Positions 1 through 11,858 of a DNA stretch of 64,000 nt are shown here, in pieces. The notes beneath the pieces are model-generated. The model was not told the DNA's origin. It worked only from the letters and a program-made list of their open reading frames with translations, and ran no database searches. This DNA comes from Owenia fusiformis. Taxonomy: Eukaryota; Annelida; Polychaeta; Sabellida; Oweniidae. The stretch lies in assembly GCA_903813345.2 (NCBI GenBank), contig CAIIXF020000010.1, positions 21,031,181-21,095,180 of the forward strand, written 5' to 3'. The first letter of the stretch is position 1; every line of letters begins with the position of its first letter. The translations under genes and the position numbers were made by a program.

Positions 1-239
1 TATGACATGTATGAGTAGCTTACGTGAAACTGACACCATAAAACCAAACGGATTAGCATGCAAAATAAGCGCGGGAAATAACAGAAGTATACACGGTCAA
101 CTAACCGCCCATAAAAACACAGACCGGTCAAGGCATTATCGGCGGTTAACCGGTTAATACTTGACACCTCTAGTGAGTAAGGCTGTGAAACATGAGAGAA
201 AGAATGGGCAATACAATATAAAATGAGTAAATTATGCAT

Positions 240-376
240 CCATGAAAGAATGAATAGAGAGAGAGGATGAGTGAGATGCTTCAGTGATAGAATTAGAGTA
301 ATTCATGGTGGAATGAGTGAGTGATATATGAGTAATAGAATGAGTGGGTGAAACATGAGTGATAGAGTGACAGTGG
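240..376. repeat. GAGTGA-type minisatellite, left part
   Basis: Degenerate repeats built from gaatgagtgag and atgagtgatag words. The same words resume at 1467 beyond an inserted element, so this is the left part of one interrupted array. Bases 1-239 hold no gene that I can see. Confidence 0.7.
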
Positions 377-1466
377 TACGAGGGGTGATCAATAAGTAAT
401 GGACGCTTTTTTACACAGATGCTTTTTATAGACCAATCCCTTCGATTTTCTTACCAGTGATTTATCATTCAATTATCTATCAACCCTGAAGATTTGAAGA
501 CAAAATATATAATACATGTTGATATATCCTCATTTCTGTGAAGGAGGTACGGGTACCCCGGGACCGACATTTACGTCACATATTCTGAAGATATTTAACA
601 TGCAATGCAGTTGAATGCAGGCTGAACAAAACAAACCATTATGGTCATGAATTACCCCATTTTGTTATGCCATAGTTGATTTTGAATATTTTATCAGCAC
701 TATGTGGTATTCATGCCACATTTATTCCACAGGGCCCTCTAAATAGTGCTACATGTACACAATTCCTCATCCTCTTAACTCAAGATTGTAAGACAAGGCT
801 GAATCCATTCTCTGACATGGTAGCAAGATACAGTTGCATGGGTTGTTTTATTTAATCAATGTTAATAAACCTGCGTCTCCATATGTCTCTAACCTCTCTT
901 TCTCTATAGAAATAAGTAGTATATAGAAATAAACAAGTCACATGTGAGCAGATGTGGACAATATAGTGCATTGCTCAATGGCTCAACTTTGAGGTCTATG
1001 GTATTGTTTTCTGAACATTTTGGGATCTATGGGCAGGTGCATTGACCATATGGAGTAGGGTGTTCCCTTCTCTCACCACCCCTTTCTTCCACAATGCTTT
1101 CTCAAATTGACCTGCAAACCCCTTCCATACAACACTCTGACATTACAATACTTTTTGTTTATATGTTACCAGTCAGCAAAAGAATTCAACCAATACTACA
1201 CTTGTTGCACATAAAAAGTTCAAATCTAACTCAAATTTACCAAACTGGCTAAAAACTGAATATGTGACGTAAATGTCGGTCCCGGGGTACCTGTACCTCC
1301 TTCACAAAAATAAGGATATATCAACATGTATTACATATTTTGTCTTCCAATCTTCAGAATTGATAGATAATTGAATGATGTATCACTGGTAGGAAAATCA
1401 AAGGGATTGGTCAATAAAAAGTATCTGGGTAAAAAAGCGTCCATTACTTATTGATCACCCCTCGTA
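377..1466. mobile_element. Tc1/mariner-like non-autonomous element with about 210 bp inverted ends
   Basis: The left end (cgaggggtgatcaataagta) is repeated in inverse at the right end (tacttattgatcacccctcg). The inverted arms run about 379-600 and 1258-1464 with modest divergence. TA dinucleotides flank both ends (377-378 and 1465-1466), which is the target-site duplication expected for Tc1/mariner elements, and the terminal words resemble mariner ends. The interior of about 650 bp has no transposase reading frame, so it depends on an enzyme encoded elsewhere. It splits a GAGTGA minisatellite, which marks it as an insertion. Confidence 0.75.
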
Positions 1467-1705
1467 TATGAGTGAGTAATATATGAGTTATAGAATGAGT
1501 GAGTAATACATGAGTAAATGAATGAGTGAGTAATAAATGAGTAAATGAATGAGTGAGTAATACATGAATAAGTGAATGAGTGAGTAATACATGAGTAAAT
1601 GAATGAGTGAGTAATATATGAGCGATAGAATTAGAGTGAGCGGTGCATAAGTGAGTGACATTTGAGTAAAAGAATGAGTGAGTGATATGTGAGTGATAGA
1701 AGAGA
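1467..1705. repeat. 27 bp minisatellite (gagtgagtaatacatgagta...)
   Basis: About eight tandem units of roughly 27 bp with gagtgagtaa, tacatgagtaa and atgaat blocks. The open frames here on the minus strand (THSFTHVLL repeats) are products of the repeat, not genes. It continues the array left of the element at 377-1466. Confidence 0.85.
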
Positions 1706-1706
1706 A

Positions 1707-2868
1707 TGAATGCTGACATTGATTGTAATGAGTTGACAAAATACATGCAACATGAGTATCATTCAACATCATATGAATTCTTTTCAACGTTTATATCGCA
1801 GGTTTGTGTATATCATCTCTGTCATTGCCATATATCTACTCCTTCAGATATCAATACTCTCTGGATAAATAATGTATTTCAAAGAAAACTTTTAGATAGT
1901 ATCTGATACAGTTTGTTCCCATTTTGACACTATTAATTCATCAGATATAATATCGAGTCTCTATTAGTTCAAAAACGTATCAAATCCAGAAATGATTTGT
2001 GGCAAATCTTTAGAAAAACCAAATCATCCGATATTCTAGAATGAAAAGTGAGTGTGGAACTCCTGTGGATTCTTTGTGAATCTCAATTTTTGTAAATAAT
2101 TGCCATGACCTTTTGTGTAACATCTGAGATCTTCACTCCTGGGATTAAAGGCCAACGAGAGACGCTTGTGATAGCTATTAGGTCTTATGCTTGAATCAAA
2201 ATTGTTTGTTTTTTGTTAGCGTGAAGTTGCTTAAGGTTTGTTTGAGGTCTCCCATGTGGAATGTAATGTCCAAAATTGATGGCTTCATGGAGAAAGGCAA
2301 TTGTTTAAAGACTCTGCTTCATTTCATATCTAACCATATTTTACCATGTTATTTTCTAGATATTACTACATTATCAGGGGTTCACTCATAATATCATAAT
2401 ATATGATTTCTGTTAAGCCCCATCTCGCAGGTTTTAGTGTAATAGCATCTCCATCATTTAATAGGAATGAATAGAAACATGATTTTGCCTTTCTTTAATT
2501 TGATCAGTGTTAATAATTTAAAGGATTTCTTTAACTTCGGTGATTTTTTTAACACTGGGGCTATCATCACACACCACGCTGTATTAAAGGATATTGACGT
2601 GATACAGTTTAGTATTAATGCTATCACCCCACTGTATAAGCATATTGACGTGATACAGTATATCAGTAAGACATTATTCTGGAACATGTCCTCTTTATTA
2701 AATCAAAAGAATTATCTTAATATAATTTGGGAGGCAATTAGCATAAAGAGACAAAGAAGAAGACAAATGTGAGACTACATAATTAAAATTCCCTTGTCAT
2801 AACACCCTAGAAAAAAGATAATTCAACAAATTAGATAAGCTTCTCATAGTACATTGTACACATTAACA
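1707..2868. other. Intergenic or intronic sequence without recognised features
   Basis: AT-rich. Short open frames only, none with recognisable protein similarity. A short local duplication occurs near 2596-2660 (gtgatacagt next to tattgacgtg, twice). It probably lies in an intron of, or upstream of, the receptor gene whose exons start at 5052. Confidence 0.5.
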
Positions 2869-3478
2869 TTAAAGGAATATTCCTTGCCAAACCATCTCTC
2901 TCCTCATATGGTAGCTATAACCATATATATGCTTGCTATGTTTAGCAAAACACGCAATTTTTTTTATATATGGTCAAATTTGATCACTTAGAAATGTGAT
3001 GCTCAATTCCAGTAAGCTGCCATCTTTTAAAATTTCACACAGGAAGTGATGTCATCGACTCTCAACTTTGCATATAGCATTAGGTGAGGAGCTATTTAGA
3101 ATTACAAAACCAGCTAAATATTCTTTTTCAACTTTGTATCTTATTTAATCCTTCTGAAAATCTCTTCTTTTATTCTAAGTTGACAAGCCCTGAAAATATT
3201 TTTGCACAAAAAGTAATGATCACTTGTCTAGAAGTGATTTTGTGCTACTTTCCTATACTGTTATGGGCAAGGTTATAGAAGTTGAGAGTTGATGACATCA
3301 CTTCCTGCAAGAAATCTTAAAAGATGGCAGCTCACTGGAAATAAGCACTAGATTTTTAAATGATCAATATTGACCATATTTAAACATTTTCCCATGTTTT
3401 GCTAAATATGGAAACTATATATATGATTATAGCTACCATATCAAGAGAGAAAGGGTCTGGCAAGGAATATTCCTTTAA
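2869..3478. mobile_element. Foldback/MITE element with about 190 bp inverted arms
   Basis: The left arm (aaaggaatattccttgcca, tcatatggtagctataacc, gccatcttttaaa, gaagtgatgtcatcgactct) returns in inverse order and orientation at 3285-3478 (agagttgatgacatcacttc, aaaagatggcagct, ggttatagct-like words, ggaatattccttt). The interior has no gene. The target-site duplication is not clear; both flanks contain a catagtacac-like stretch. Confidence 0.75.
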
Positions 3479-5051
3479 AATCATTTGCATCATAGTACAC
3501 ATTTACAGGGCGTTCAATAAGTTCTGATAAAAATGTTGTAACTTTTTTATTTTTTTTCATATTATTATGTTCTTCTTGAGGCAAAATAAATCACACCATC
3601 ATACAGGGAATTCTCCATTCTGGTTTACCAGACTCTCACTTAGGTCGATCTGTCTTTTGTCATTCCACTTTGGAAAGACCAAGACAAAGGGGTGCGGTGA
3701 TCGTGATATGAATTCCCTATTTTTGTGCTAATTTTTTCATCCAAGATGAATATTTTGGATTTGTAAGCTCTTCAATCTTTTGTCACTTTCAATAAAATAT
3801 GGGACAGTGAGTCTGTCCTAGATAACCACATTATATCAGGATTTTCCCCTGAGATTACGGATTTGGGAAGTTAGCATATGGTTACTGCAATAATATTTAA
3901 ATCTATTGAGTTAGGCTGAACAGTGCCTTGGATCCATATCAATATAACAATTAAATCAAATAATTGTGATTACATTTAGACAATACCCATAATGATGTCG
4001 TATTGTTTGCCTAATACTACACACTGATCCAATATATCATAATTGACATTTATTGGCTATAATAGGGATTTCTTTAGAAATCCTGAATGTGACAGTAACT
4101 GGGCTTATGAATGGTAGTGACATCTTTGTATCTTACCTTTAGATAATATTGGGAAATTGGGGATTCAGTTTTCATTTTTTATAGATCGTTGATCAGTCTA
4201 ACTATAGTATACATCAATATAATAATTATAACAGTTTTTTAAAAAAGTAGAATTGCAAATAATTAGTTATTGAGTCCTCTCTGAAGTCATGAGCATATCT
4301 TAAGAGTTAGAGTACAGTAAGAGTTAGGGCACAGTAAGAGTTAGGGTGCGGGGTACAAGGTGAGATTGTCAGATAAAGATATATTATATGACCACAAGCC
4401 AAAAAATTAATATAACAATTTTAATTTTGGCATCATACTAGTCAAGTACTTTACATATAAAAAATTCTTGGGAGAAGAACTATTAAATGTCCAAAGTCTG
4501 AAAAATTTCTTGAGACATTATATTGAAGTTGCCACATCTAGTCAGTAAGAATGTGAGTAGATGAATGTCTAGTTTGGGTAAGTATATTTACAATTACACA
4601 TAAGCACATGACATACACAATCCAAAACACAGTACCACATCCAAAAATATAAAAACAGTCTTTGTAGCATGATATTACATAAGCTGGGTGTCCATCTTAT
4701 ATAATCAGATTAATATTAGTCAAATGAATAATACATGTCTAATTGTAAATGTAATTATCTAAGAATGAATAATAAAAAAAAATTAAATAAAAAATAAATC
4801 TTAAAAGTTTTTTTATGTCACCGCCAGAAGTGGTGACATATTGTTATAGTCTCTAACTTTTTGTGGCTGGGTTTGTATCTGTAACAAATGGCAGGTATTG
4901 ACATTTTGCATGTTAATGCCTTAATTTACTTTTCTGTTTGTGTCATACAAGCCTTAACCATTGTTCAAGGAGCAAGAGTGTTAGCTCTGTCGCATGGTGT
5001 TTATATAATACAATTAATATTCATTGTACTGATACCACTTAAATATTTCAG
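3479..5051. other. Non-coding stretch with a mariner-like end and a dispersed repeat
   Basis: At 3506-3530 the sequence cagggcgttcaataagttct resembles a mariner-type terminal repeat, but I see no matching opposite end. At about 4816-4920 there is a dispersed repeat beginning with the small hairpin gtcaccgccagaagtggtga, with a second copy near 27611-27720. The remainder is AT-rich with no supported exon. Confidence 0.45.
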
Positions 5052-8000
5052 TTCCAAGGCCAAGCCCACCTACCAATCTGACCGTCCATAAAGTCAAAGA
5101 TGGACTCCACATCAAATGGGTCCCACCACAGAACTCCTCTACTCAGGTGAGGCACTAATCCACAATATATTTACATCAAGCCTCTATATATCCCATTCTC
5201 TTTTTAACAAAACAGGATGGCTAATTCTCAGGGTAGGGTGAATTAAGCCTCATTCACATTTGCTCTAATGCAGATGTACACTTACCATATCTTCGCAAAA
5301 TCGATATAGAAAATCTAAATTGTATTGCTTATCCCTACATTTTATGCTGTATATTTCTCTTGATTTTGGGAAGCTACGTCCACTGTACAGTTGCCTTAGA
5401 TCAAATGTGACTGAGGCATTAAGCACATGTTTGCACATGACTTAAGTTATGCTGCCTGCATGTCGAAGGAGGCTCAGAAGATTGCTTATTCTACTAAAAC
5501 TAGCTTAGAATCACTTATGGTACAGAATCACTCATGGTACACTTAGTCCATCTCTTACTGTCTCAGAAAATCTAAATGAAAATTTTTGAAGAGGGGTATA
5601 TCTTTAACGTTGAAATTTTAAACTCTGAATCGTGTTAACCTCTTTGAAGATAAGATGTTGAGCCTAATACAATGTTTTTAGGTCCTGTACTATAGACTGG
5701 AGTACAGAGTGAGAGAGAAGGGAGCTACTTGGACGCAAGTCAATACTCACGTAGGTAAGTCAATACTTTATAATTCAAAACTTATGTATGCAAATAGTCG
5801 AATAGGAAAGTTAATACTCTCAGAGAAAGTCAAAACTCATGACATCTGCAAGTCAGTTCTCAGATAGTTAGTCAATACTCAACATTGATGAGTGGATACT
5901 CACATAATCAAGTCAATACTCACAGAGGTAAGCCAATACTCACAAAGGATGAGTCAAGATATTTGCCCTTATCATGGTCCCTCACTTAAATGTGAAATTT
6001 TGTAATTGTTGATATAAGTATTTGATAAGTGTATGCACTTTTCCCCTCGAGTTTTGATTGCAGTGCCATAACCCTGTATGCAGACTCTAGTTATGAAAGA
6101 CGAAGCTCTCTTTTAAGAAGTGAAGCAAACGACTGCAAAGGGTACAGTGTCATATCATTTGACCCCCAACGATTCAAAGCCATACACTCTTATATTACAG
6201 GTAGCCAGATGGCCTCATTTCTCTGGACCAGTCCACCCAGTGGGAAGGAGCTGGAGTTCCAAGTGATATCATTCAGTCGCTTATCTTTTAGCGACCCTAG
6301 TGTAACTGCTGTATTTACCACAGGTTAGTCTCACTTGTATTACATAACAAACAACAAAATTTATATGAAATTGCTTTTTTATTGCACTTACATAGTGTTA
6401 TATATTATCTTGAGCTCATGGGCATGCCTACGTGTGGGTGAGTGAAGATCTCATGTCATCAAGGTAGCAAGAAAATCATTTGTCTGTTTAACTAGCAAAT
6501 CAATCGTTAAAGTAGACTAAAAATGTTTTGTATGCCATAGGTACTGCATGATATGTTTTATTGAATTTTATTTCTTTCAAATACTGGTAGTTGATGATGA
6601 TATCCTTAATTTATTGTTTTCCAGAACCTGAGTATGGTCGTATGACTATGTCAACTACTGCCCTGTGGGCCCTGCTAGGTGCTTTAATATTCATCATTCT
6701 CCTCATTGTGCTTATATGTGTCATATGTAAACTATACAAGAGGCGCAAAAGGAAACAGAAAAAATATGGTAAGTGAATATATCTTTGGTAGTCTTCCGTC
6801 AGGTCCATATGTTCTTCACGCCCACGCCATCTTTAAACACCTTTCCTTAAAAATCAGAATTATGCGGAATTAAAGGATGGGGGGGATTGTGTAGTGATTA
6901 CCATAACCCTCCTTTTTGAGGAGAGGGGGAATGGGATATATGGACCTGATATAAGCACTACTATGAGTCAAACATGAGTTGAATGAGTTATGGGAGAATC
7001 TAGACCGGTTATATTTTATTTCTTGAATGCCCTATTTCTGTTGGGTCCATCTTACCTCCTTTGTTGGTGTGATTTGTGATGAGTGTTTTCAATTTAATCA
7101 TTTCAGTTTTATCTGTTAGTGTTAAAGTGTTGAATGATCCTTAATGTATTCCTGTTGATGGTTGTAAATAGAACATGTTCATAAGTTGGAATTATTTAAA
7201 GGAATTGATCTTGGATTAAACTCAGTTGAAGAAATTCTCATGTACAAATGAAAGATGCCTTATAAAATCTTAAGATCAAATATCTTTAAATGATCGTAAA
7301 ATCATGTTTCCATCCACTTAATGGGTCATGATTTATAGTACTTTGACACCTTCATTTCTTAATATTTGAATATTTCACAGTTTTTCTTTGAAATATTCTA
7401 AAAATATTAATGTTTGAAGTGGTTGACATTTATATCTGTCAATTTATTCCAGATAATCAGTGTTTATTTTCATGTTTATTTTCATTGCAGGCGACATTAA
7501 ATACTTAGGGCCAAAATCTCTTGATAACAGTAATGGAAAAGCGTAAGTTTCTTTTGGTTGTGTTATAACTCATACTAACCATTTTTACAGATAATTAACA
7601 TAATGAAAGAAAATGTTTTATTAACTTAACCTTTTTGAGGCAGTAGGTAAACTTTTATGTGCTTGCTATATCTGAGGCCATTTCTTGAACTCCATATGTT
7701 TCTGCCATTTTTATGAATATAATTGATTGGATACAATTAGTTTTACTACCAGTTGGCTGGCTACCTTGGGTCTTATGTCAGTACATTTGAAAAGATCTGA
7801 TTGAATCATACATAAAAAGATCTTAATAGATTTAGCAGATCACTTATACCATCTAAAATAACAGATTAATATTTACTGTAAACATTGAAATACAGTTGAA
7901 TCAATGAACAATTGTACATCCTGGTCTTTTGAGAAATAGCCTCACGTATCTATGATCTAATAACTCGGTTATTCTGATAATGAGAGTATTAATGTTTTCT

Positions 8001-11000
8001 ATTATACTGCATTAACCATATTTGCTCATTTTTCGCTAACAGAGGTACGATTAAAGGTGAAAATCTCTATGGTACATACCTTATATACAAATATTTACAT
8101 TACATTTGCTTTTAGATTGTATTCCAGGAGAGGGCATTGAAATTTCAGTATCATGACAAGTGTTTTGATATTTTTCTGAATTAAAGTCAGTTCAATGTTA
8201 TACTATTATATATAAAGGCCACTAAGTCACATACTAAGCCTGCATAGCTCCTATACAGAACCTGCATAACACCTATACAGAACCTGCATTATAACACCTA
8301 TGCAGAGCCTGCATAACACCTATACAGAACCTGCATAGCACCTATACAGAGCCTATATAGCACCTATACAGAACCTGCATAACACCTATACAGAACCTGC
8401 ATAACACCTATTCAGAACCTGCATAGCACCTATACAGAGCCTATATAGCACCTATACAGAACCTGCATAACACCTATACAGAACCTGCATAACACCTATT
8501 CAGAACCTGCATAGCACCTATACAGAGCCTGCATAACACCTATGCAGAACCTGCATAGCACCTATACAGAGCCTATATAGCACTTTAACAGAACCTGCAT
8601 AGCTGCTAATTACCCCCACCTGCATGCACCTGTTCTACTCTAGGTGTTGCGTGAAGTGATGTGATAGATACATGGTCACGTAGTGTAATATCCTCTGTTT
8701 TTCTTTGTGGGCAATCAACACTGGTTCATGGCTTCAATGTCTGTTGTTTCAATTTGTAATCATTTGCAGGTGATGATATTTTGTCTGGCTCAGATGCCTT
8801 GCTTAAATTGCTTTATCAAGTCATCAACACTTTGTCATGATACTGAGCATTGTACACCTCTCCTCTGTAGTATTGCATGCTTACAGCTTACACATTTAAA
8901 TATTAGATATATTTAATACATTCATTTGATTAAGCATTTATTTATTAGATTGGTTAAATTATTAAAGGTAGTATTAAAAAAACAAAGTTATATTTTTAAT
9001 TTTGTTTTTAAAAATCAATTATATTGTGATGAGAATAATTTGGTTCTATTATTTTTTAATAATTTTTATTTTTTACGACATTTAACAATATTTTTTATTT
9101 CTGCATTGTTGTTGTCTGTTTTAATCATAATACATGCTATTTTTTATTTAAATGTGTATTCATTAAAACATTCAGCATGATTCAGTGGATAATTTTTATT
9201 ACCCTGGTAAAAGATACAATACTAAGAAATTACATTTAAAATGTGAGATACTGTGAAAATTGTGCATCTTTTTAAAGACGATAGTCAATATCATTTATAA
9301 GATCTAGATTAGCATGAGAATGTATCAAATTTAAACTCATCCCAATATTTGCACCTCTTAAATATAATTATTGATTTTTCAGGGAAGGTGACCAATCATC
9401 ATACTATGCCAGAGATCCAGACTCTGGAGGCCGTTACGACAGTATAGATGGCAGCAGTACACAGCGGGTATTCACAATACAGGACGAACAGACAGACTGG
9501 ATGCATGATAAAGATAATGTATTGCTAGCAGAGAAGTTAAACTTCACACGAAACAAGAATATTTTCAATAGGAATTTCCTACAATACGATACGGAAAAGT
9601 TGCGGAGAGGGAAACGAAATCCTCAGTATGAGGTTGCCATGGAGTATCAGCATCCAGTGAGTGTAATTCAGCGGAGTGCAGATGGTAGATTTGTCCTAGA
9701 TGACAGAAATGTTCAGCCACAGTTTATTGAACGAGGGTACAATGTAAATGATGTCATAACTGAGCCAGGAGTGCGCTTTCTGGACGTGAGGAGAGAATAT
9801 GATAACCAAAGTTATCACCACTACGAGAATATTCCTGCTCAACAAGGATTGGGTTTTTACAGTCACCAAGGGGTGAATAAACCCCCTCAACCCAGAGTTA
9901 ATGGCCCCATTTCCCAAGATGAGCCCACCATGCTTCAACGGTACCATTCCCCAGGAGCTTCTGGCCGGGGACGCCATGTAGCATTTGACACTAGTAATGG
10001 ATATAGAAATAACAATTCACCCTTGGGGCCTAGACATTATAGACAGTCAGAGCCTCATGGGAAGCAACCATTATTAGATCTAACCCCTACTGGGCTACAT
10101 TCCAACTTAAACAGTGTCCCCTCAAGGAACAATGAAACCTTGGAAATCAGTGAAGCTCAGGGAGATGATAGTCAGATAGTCCTCCTGCCACCCAGAAGTC
10201 TTCCCCGACAGAGTACAATGAAGCCTGGCCTAGATAGGAGTATTAGGTCCATGGACAGGACATTTATGACTAGTAGCCCGGACATTGAGGCTAGTAATCC
10301 AGGGAATGCAACAATGTTTGCGCCAGACAGTTTAAGCACTGTGTACCCATCACAGTCAGGATCCTCATCAGATCAAACCAGACTCTTGTTATTGCATAGT
10401 GATGCGTCACAGCTGCCATCATCTATATCTGTGAACCCCTCTGATTCCTCGCACCCCTCTCAAGGTAGTTCACAATCCAGGTTAACTACACAGTCCTCTC
10501 ACCCCTCTCAATCTAGTTTGCAACCTATGTTGCCTAACCAATCCTCAAACCCCTCTCAGGTCAGTTCACAATTCAGGTTACCAGCTCAAATGTCACACCC
10601 CTTCCAAAGGAGAGCATTACCCACATTGCCACATCAACCTCAAAATTCACCGAATCATCAGCCATTACAGTCTACGCAACAACACCATCAATATCTGAGA
10701 CAACAACATGAAATTTCTAAAAAGAATAGTCTAAATCAGAGTCTTTCTCCATATATTAAACAGCGTAATGCACTGGAGGGTCATAAGGCCCACAACTACA
10801 GTGACTCTAGCTCTAGCACCAGTAGTCCACCCAGAGGGTACACAAGAGACAAGCTACAGAGGGTGGTGGATAAGGTGCGAAGTGGCCCCAGGGTATTACG
10901 CACGAGAGGGATTTACAGACCTGGTCCCGATACACCCCAGAGTGATACATTCTCCAATTACCCCACCCCTAGTAGCGGGGGTCGGATCACTGCTACATCA

Positions 11001-11858
11001 GATAATACGCTTCAAGATACAGTCCTTGAGGCATCCTCCAATAGGACATACACCCCAAATATGTTTATGGGTTCTAGTGAGGGTTTAAGGAGGAGACCTG
11101 GGGGTAGGTCACATAGTGCAGATAGGGCCTCCAGGGTCAGTGACTCCTACACACCCCACATAAGGTCTAGCAGTGAGGGAAGGACCCAGAGAAATGTCCC
11201 TAAAGATTTATATGATGGGGGTTATAGCATCAAAGGAAGGCCACCCTCAGGCCTAGAAAAACCCAGGATCTCTCTTATGTCGCTTTCAGGGTCAAGCGAG
11301 AGTGTTAAGAATGGTGTATTTAGTCCAGCAAGAACTGCCCCCAGAGGACATTTGAGGCGTTCCATTGACCATTCACCTGATAGTAGTGGACTTGGTAGTG
11401 CGTCAAACTCTCAGAGCACTTCCCATAATACATCTGGCTCACGTAGCGGGTCCTCTCCAGGCCAGGTCACTGCATCATTGAGCTCTAGTCTCACCCCGCC
11501 TGACCCCAATATCAGTATGGAGTCCTCCCCTTTCTCATCTGAGCAAAGCCCACATAATCACCATAGGGACATATCAGGTGATGAAAACTATGAGTTTGAC
11601 CCTGTAAATGCTCTTGAGTCTGAACTGATCGATGCATTGCGATCCTACCAAAGACACCCTGATGCCGATCGTGAATTTGTACAAACATTGGAACGTAGTG
11701 TACTTGAGAGTTCATTCAATGCCTCCCCACCCCCTCCTCCTGACCCCCAGGAGGCAGAAAGATTTGCCAAATTACGCGAGGAATACCAAGAGTTTCGAAG
11801 GAGCCAACAGGCTCGTAGCAGACAAGATTACAGAGTGCTGGAGAGTGACACATTATAG
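5052..11858 (+). CDS. IgSF/fibronectin-III transmembrane receptor, turtle/IGSF9-like (3' end of gene)
   Basis: Six coding exons with matching reading phases and consensus splice sites: 5052-5146, 5682-5754, 6201-6323, 6625-6768, 7491-7542, 9383-11858. The upstream part of the protein lies outside the window. Exons 1-3 encode one fibronectin III domain (PSPPTNLTVHKV, then IKWVPP, YYRLEYRV, ending FSDPSVTAVFTTG). Exon 4 encodes the single membrane span (ALWALLGALIFIILLIVLIC) followed by a basic stop-transfer run (KLYKRRKRKQKK). Exons 5-6 give a cytoplasmic tail of about 855 residues that is Ser/Pro/Gln-rich and probably disordered, with a conserved-looking acidic end: NALESELIDALRSYQRH, SPPPPPDP and a final ESDTL. 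The terminal D-T-L fits a class III PDZ ligand. The exon layout, FN3 next to the membrane, and SDPS-x-x-A ending recall turtle/IGSF9 neural adhesion proteins, but without the Ig domains another FN3 receptor is possible. Gene structure is sure; family is moderate. Confidence 0.85.
5245..5440. mobile_element. MITE in receptor intron 1 (gcctca...tgaggc ends)
   Basis: Ends gcctcattcacatttg and caaatgtgactgaggc are inverted repeats. ATTAA lies directly outside both ends and may be the target-site duplication. The same right end (aaatgtgactgaggct) occurs in a REXO2 intron near 24890 and a related one near 62150. Confidence 0.6.
5738..5950 (+). repeat. Minisatellite spanning an exon-intron junction
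   Basis: Roughly nine degenerate units of 19-24 bp of the type agtcaatactcac(gt/ag)aggta. The first unit contains the last codons of the exon 5682-5754 and its splice donor. A later unit (5911-5930) repeats the unit with a donor-like cagag/gtaagc at 5927/5928. Reading through from the true donor meets an in-frame stop (TAG), so the intronic copies are probably not coding. Confidence 0.75.
6079..6144 (+). repeat. Dispersed short repeat core, copy 1
   Basis: Contains cgaagctctcttttaagaag followed by tgaagc and gcaaagggta. Close copies occur at 28731-28810 (inverted), 32195-32252 and 47740-47810. It lies in the intron just before the exon at 6201 and is by chance open in the same frame, which makes the exon look longer than it is. 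Confidence 0.75.
8238..8606 (+). repeat. 22 bp minisatellite in the receptor's last intron
   Basis: About 16 tandem copies of a 22 bp unit, cctgcataacacctatacag plus aa, with variants cctgcatagcacc and cctatatagcacc. The variants recur in order, so groups of three to four units seem to have been duplicated together. No coding potential. Confidence 0.9.

Noticed and set aside
1444-1787. Minus-strand frames of about 100 codons with THSFTHVLL repeats
   Set aside because: They are translations of the 27 bp minisatellite.
6029-6200. Extending the fibronectin exon upstream through the open frame
   Set aside because: The extension consists of the dispersed repeat core (6079-6144), and the acceptor at 6200/6201 restores the phase from the preceding exon exactly.
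9696-9977. Minus-strand frame within the receptor's last exon, and similar frames at 10768, 11512, 11632 and 11716
   Set aside because: Shadows of the long coding exon.
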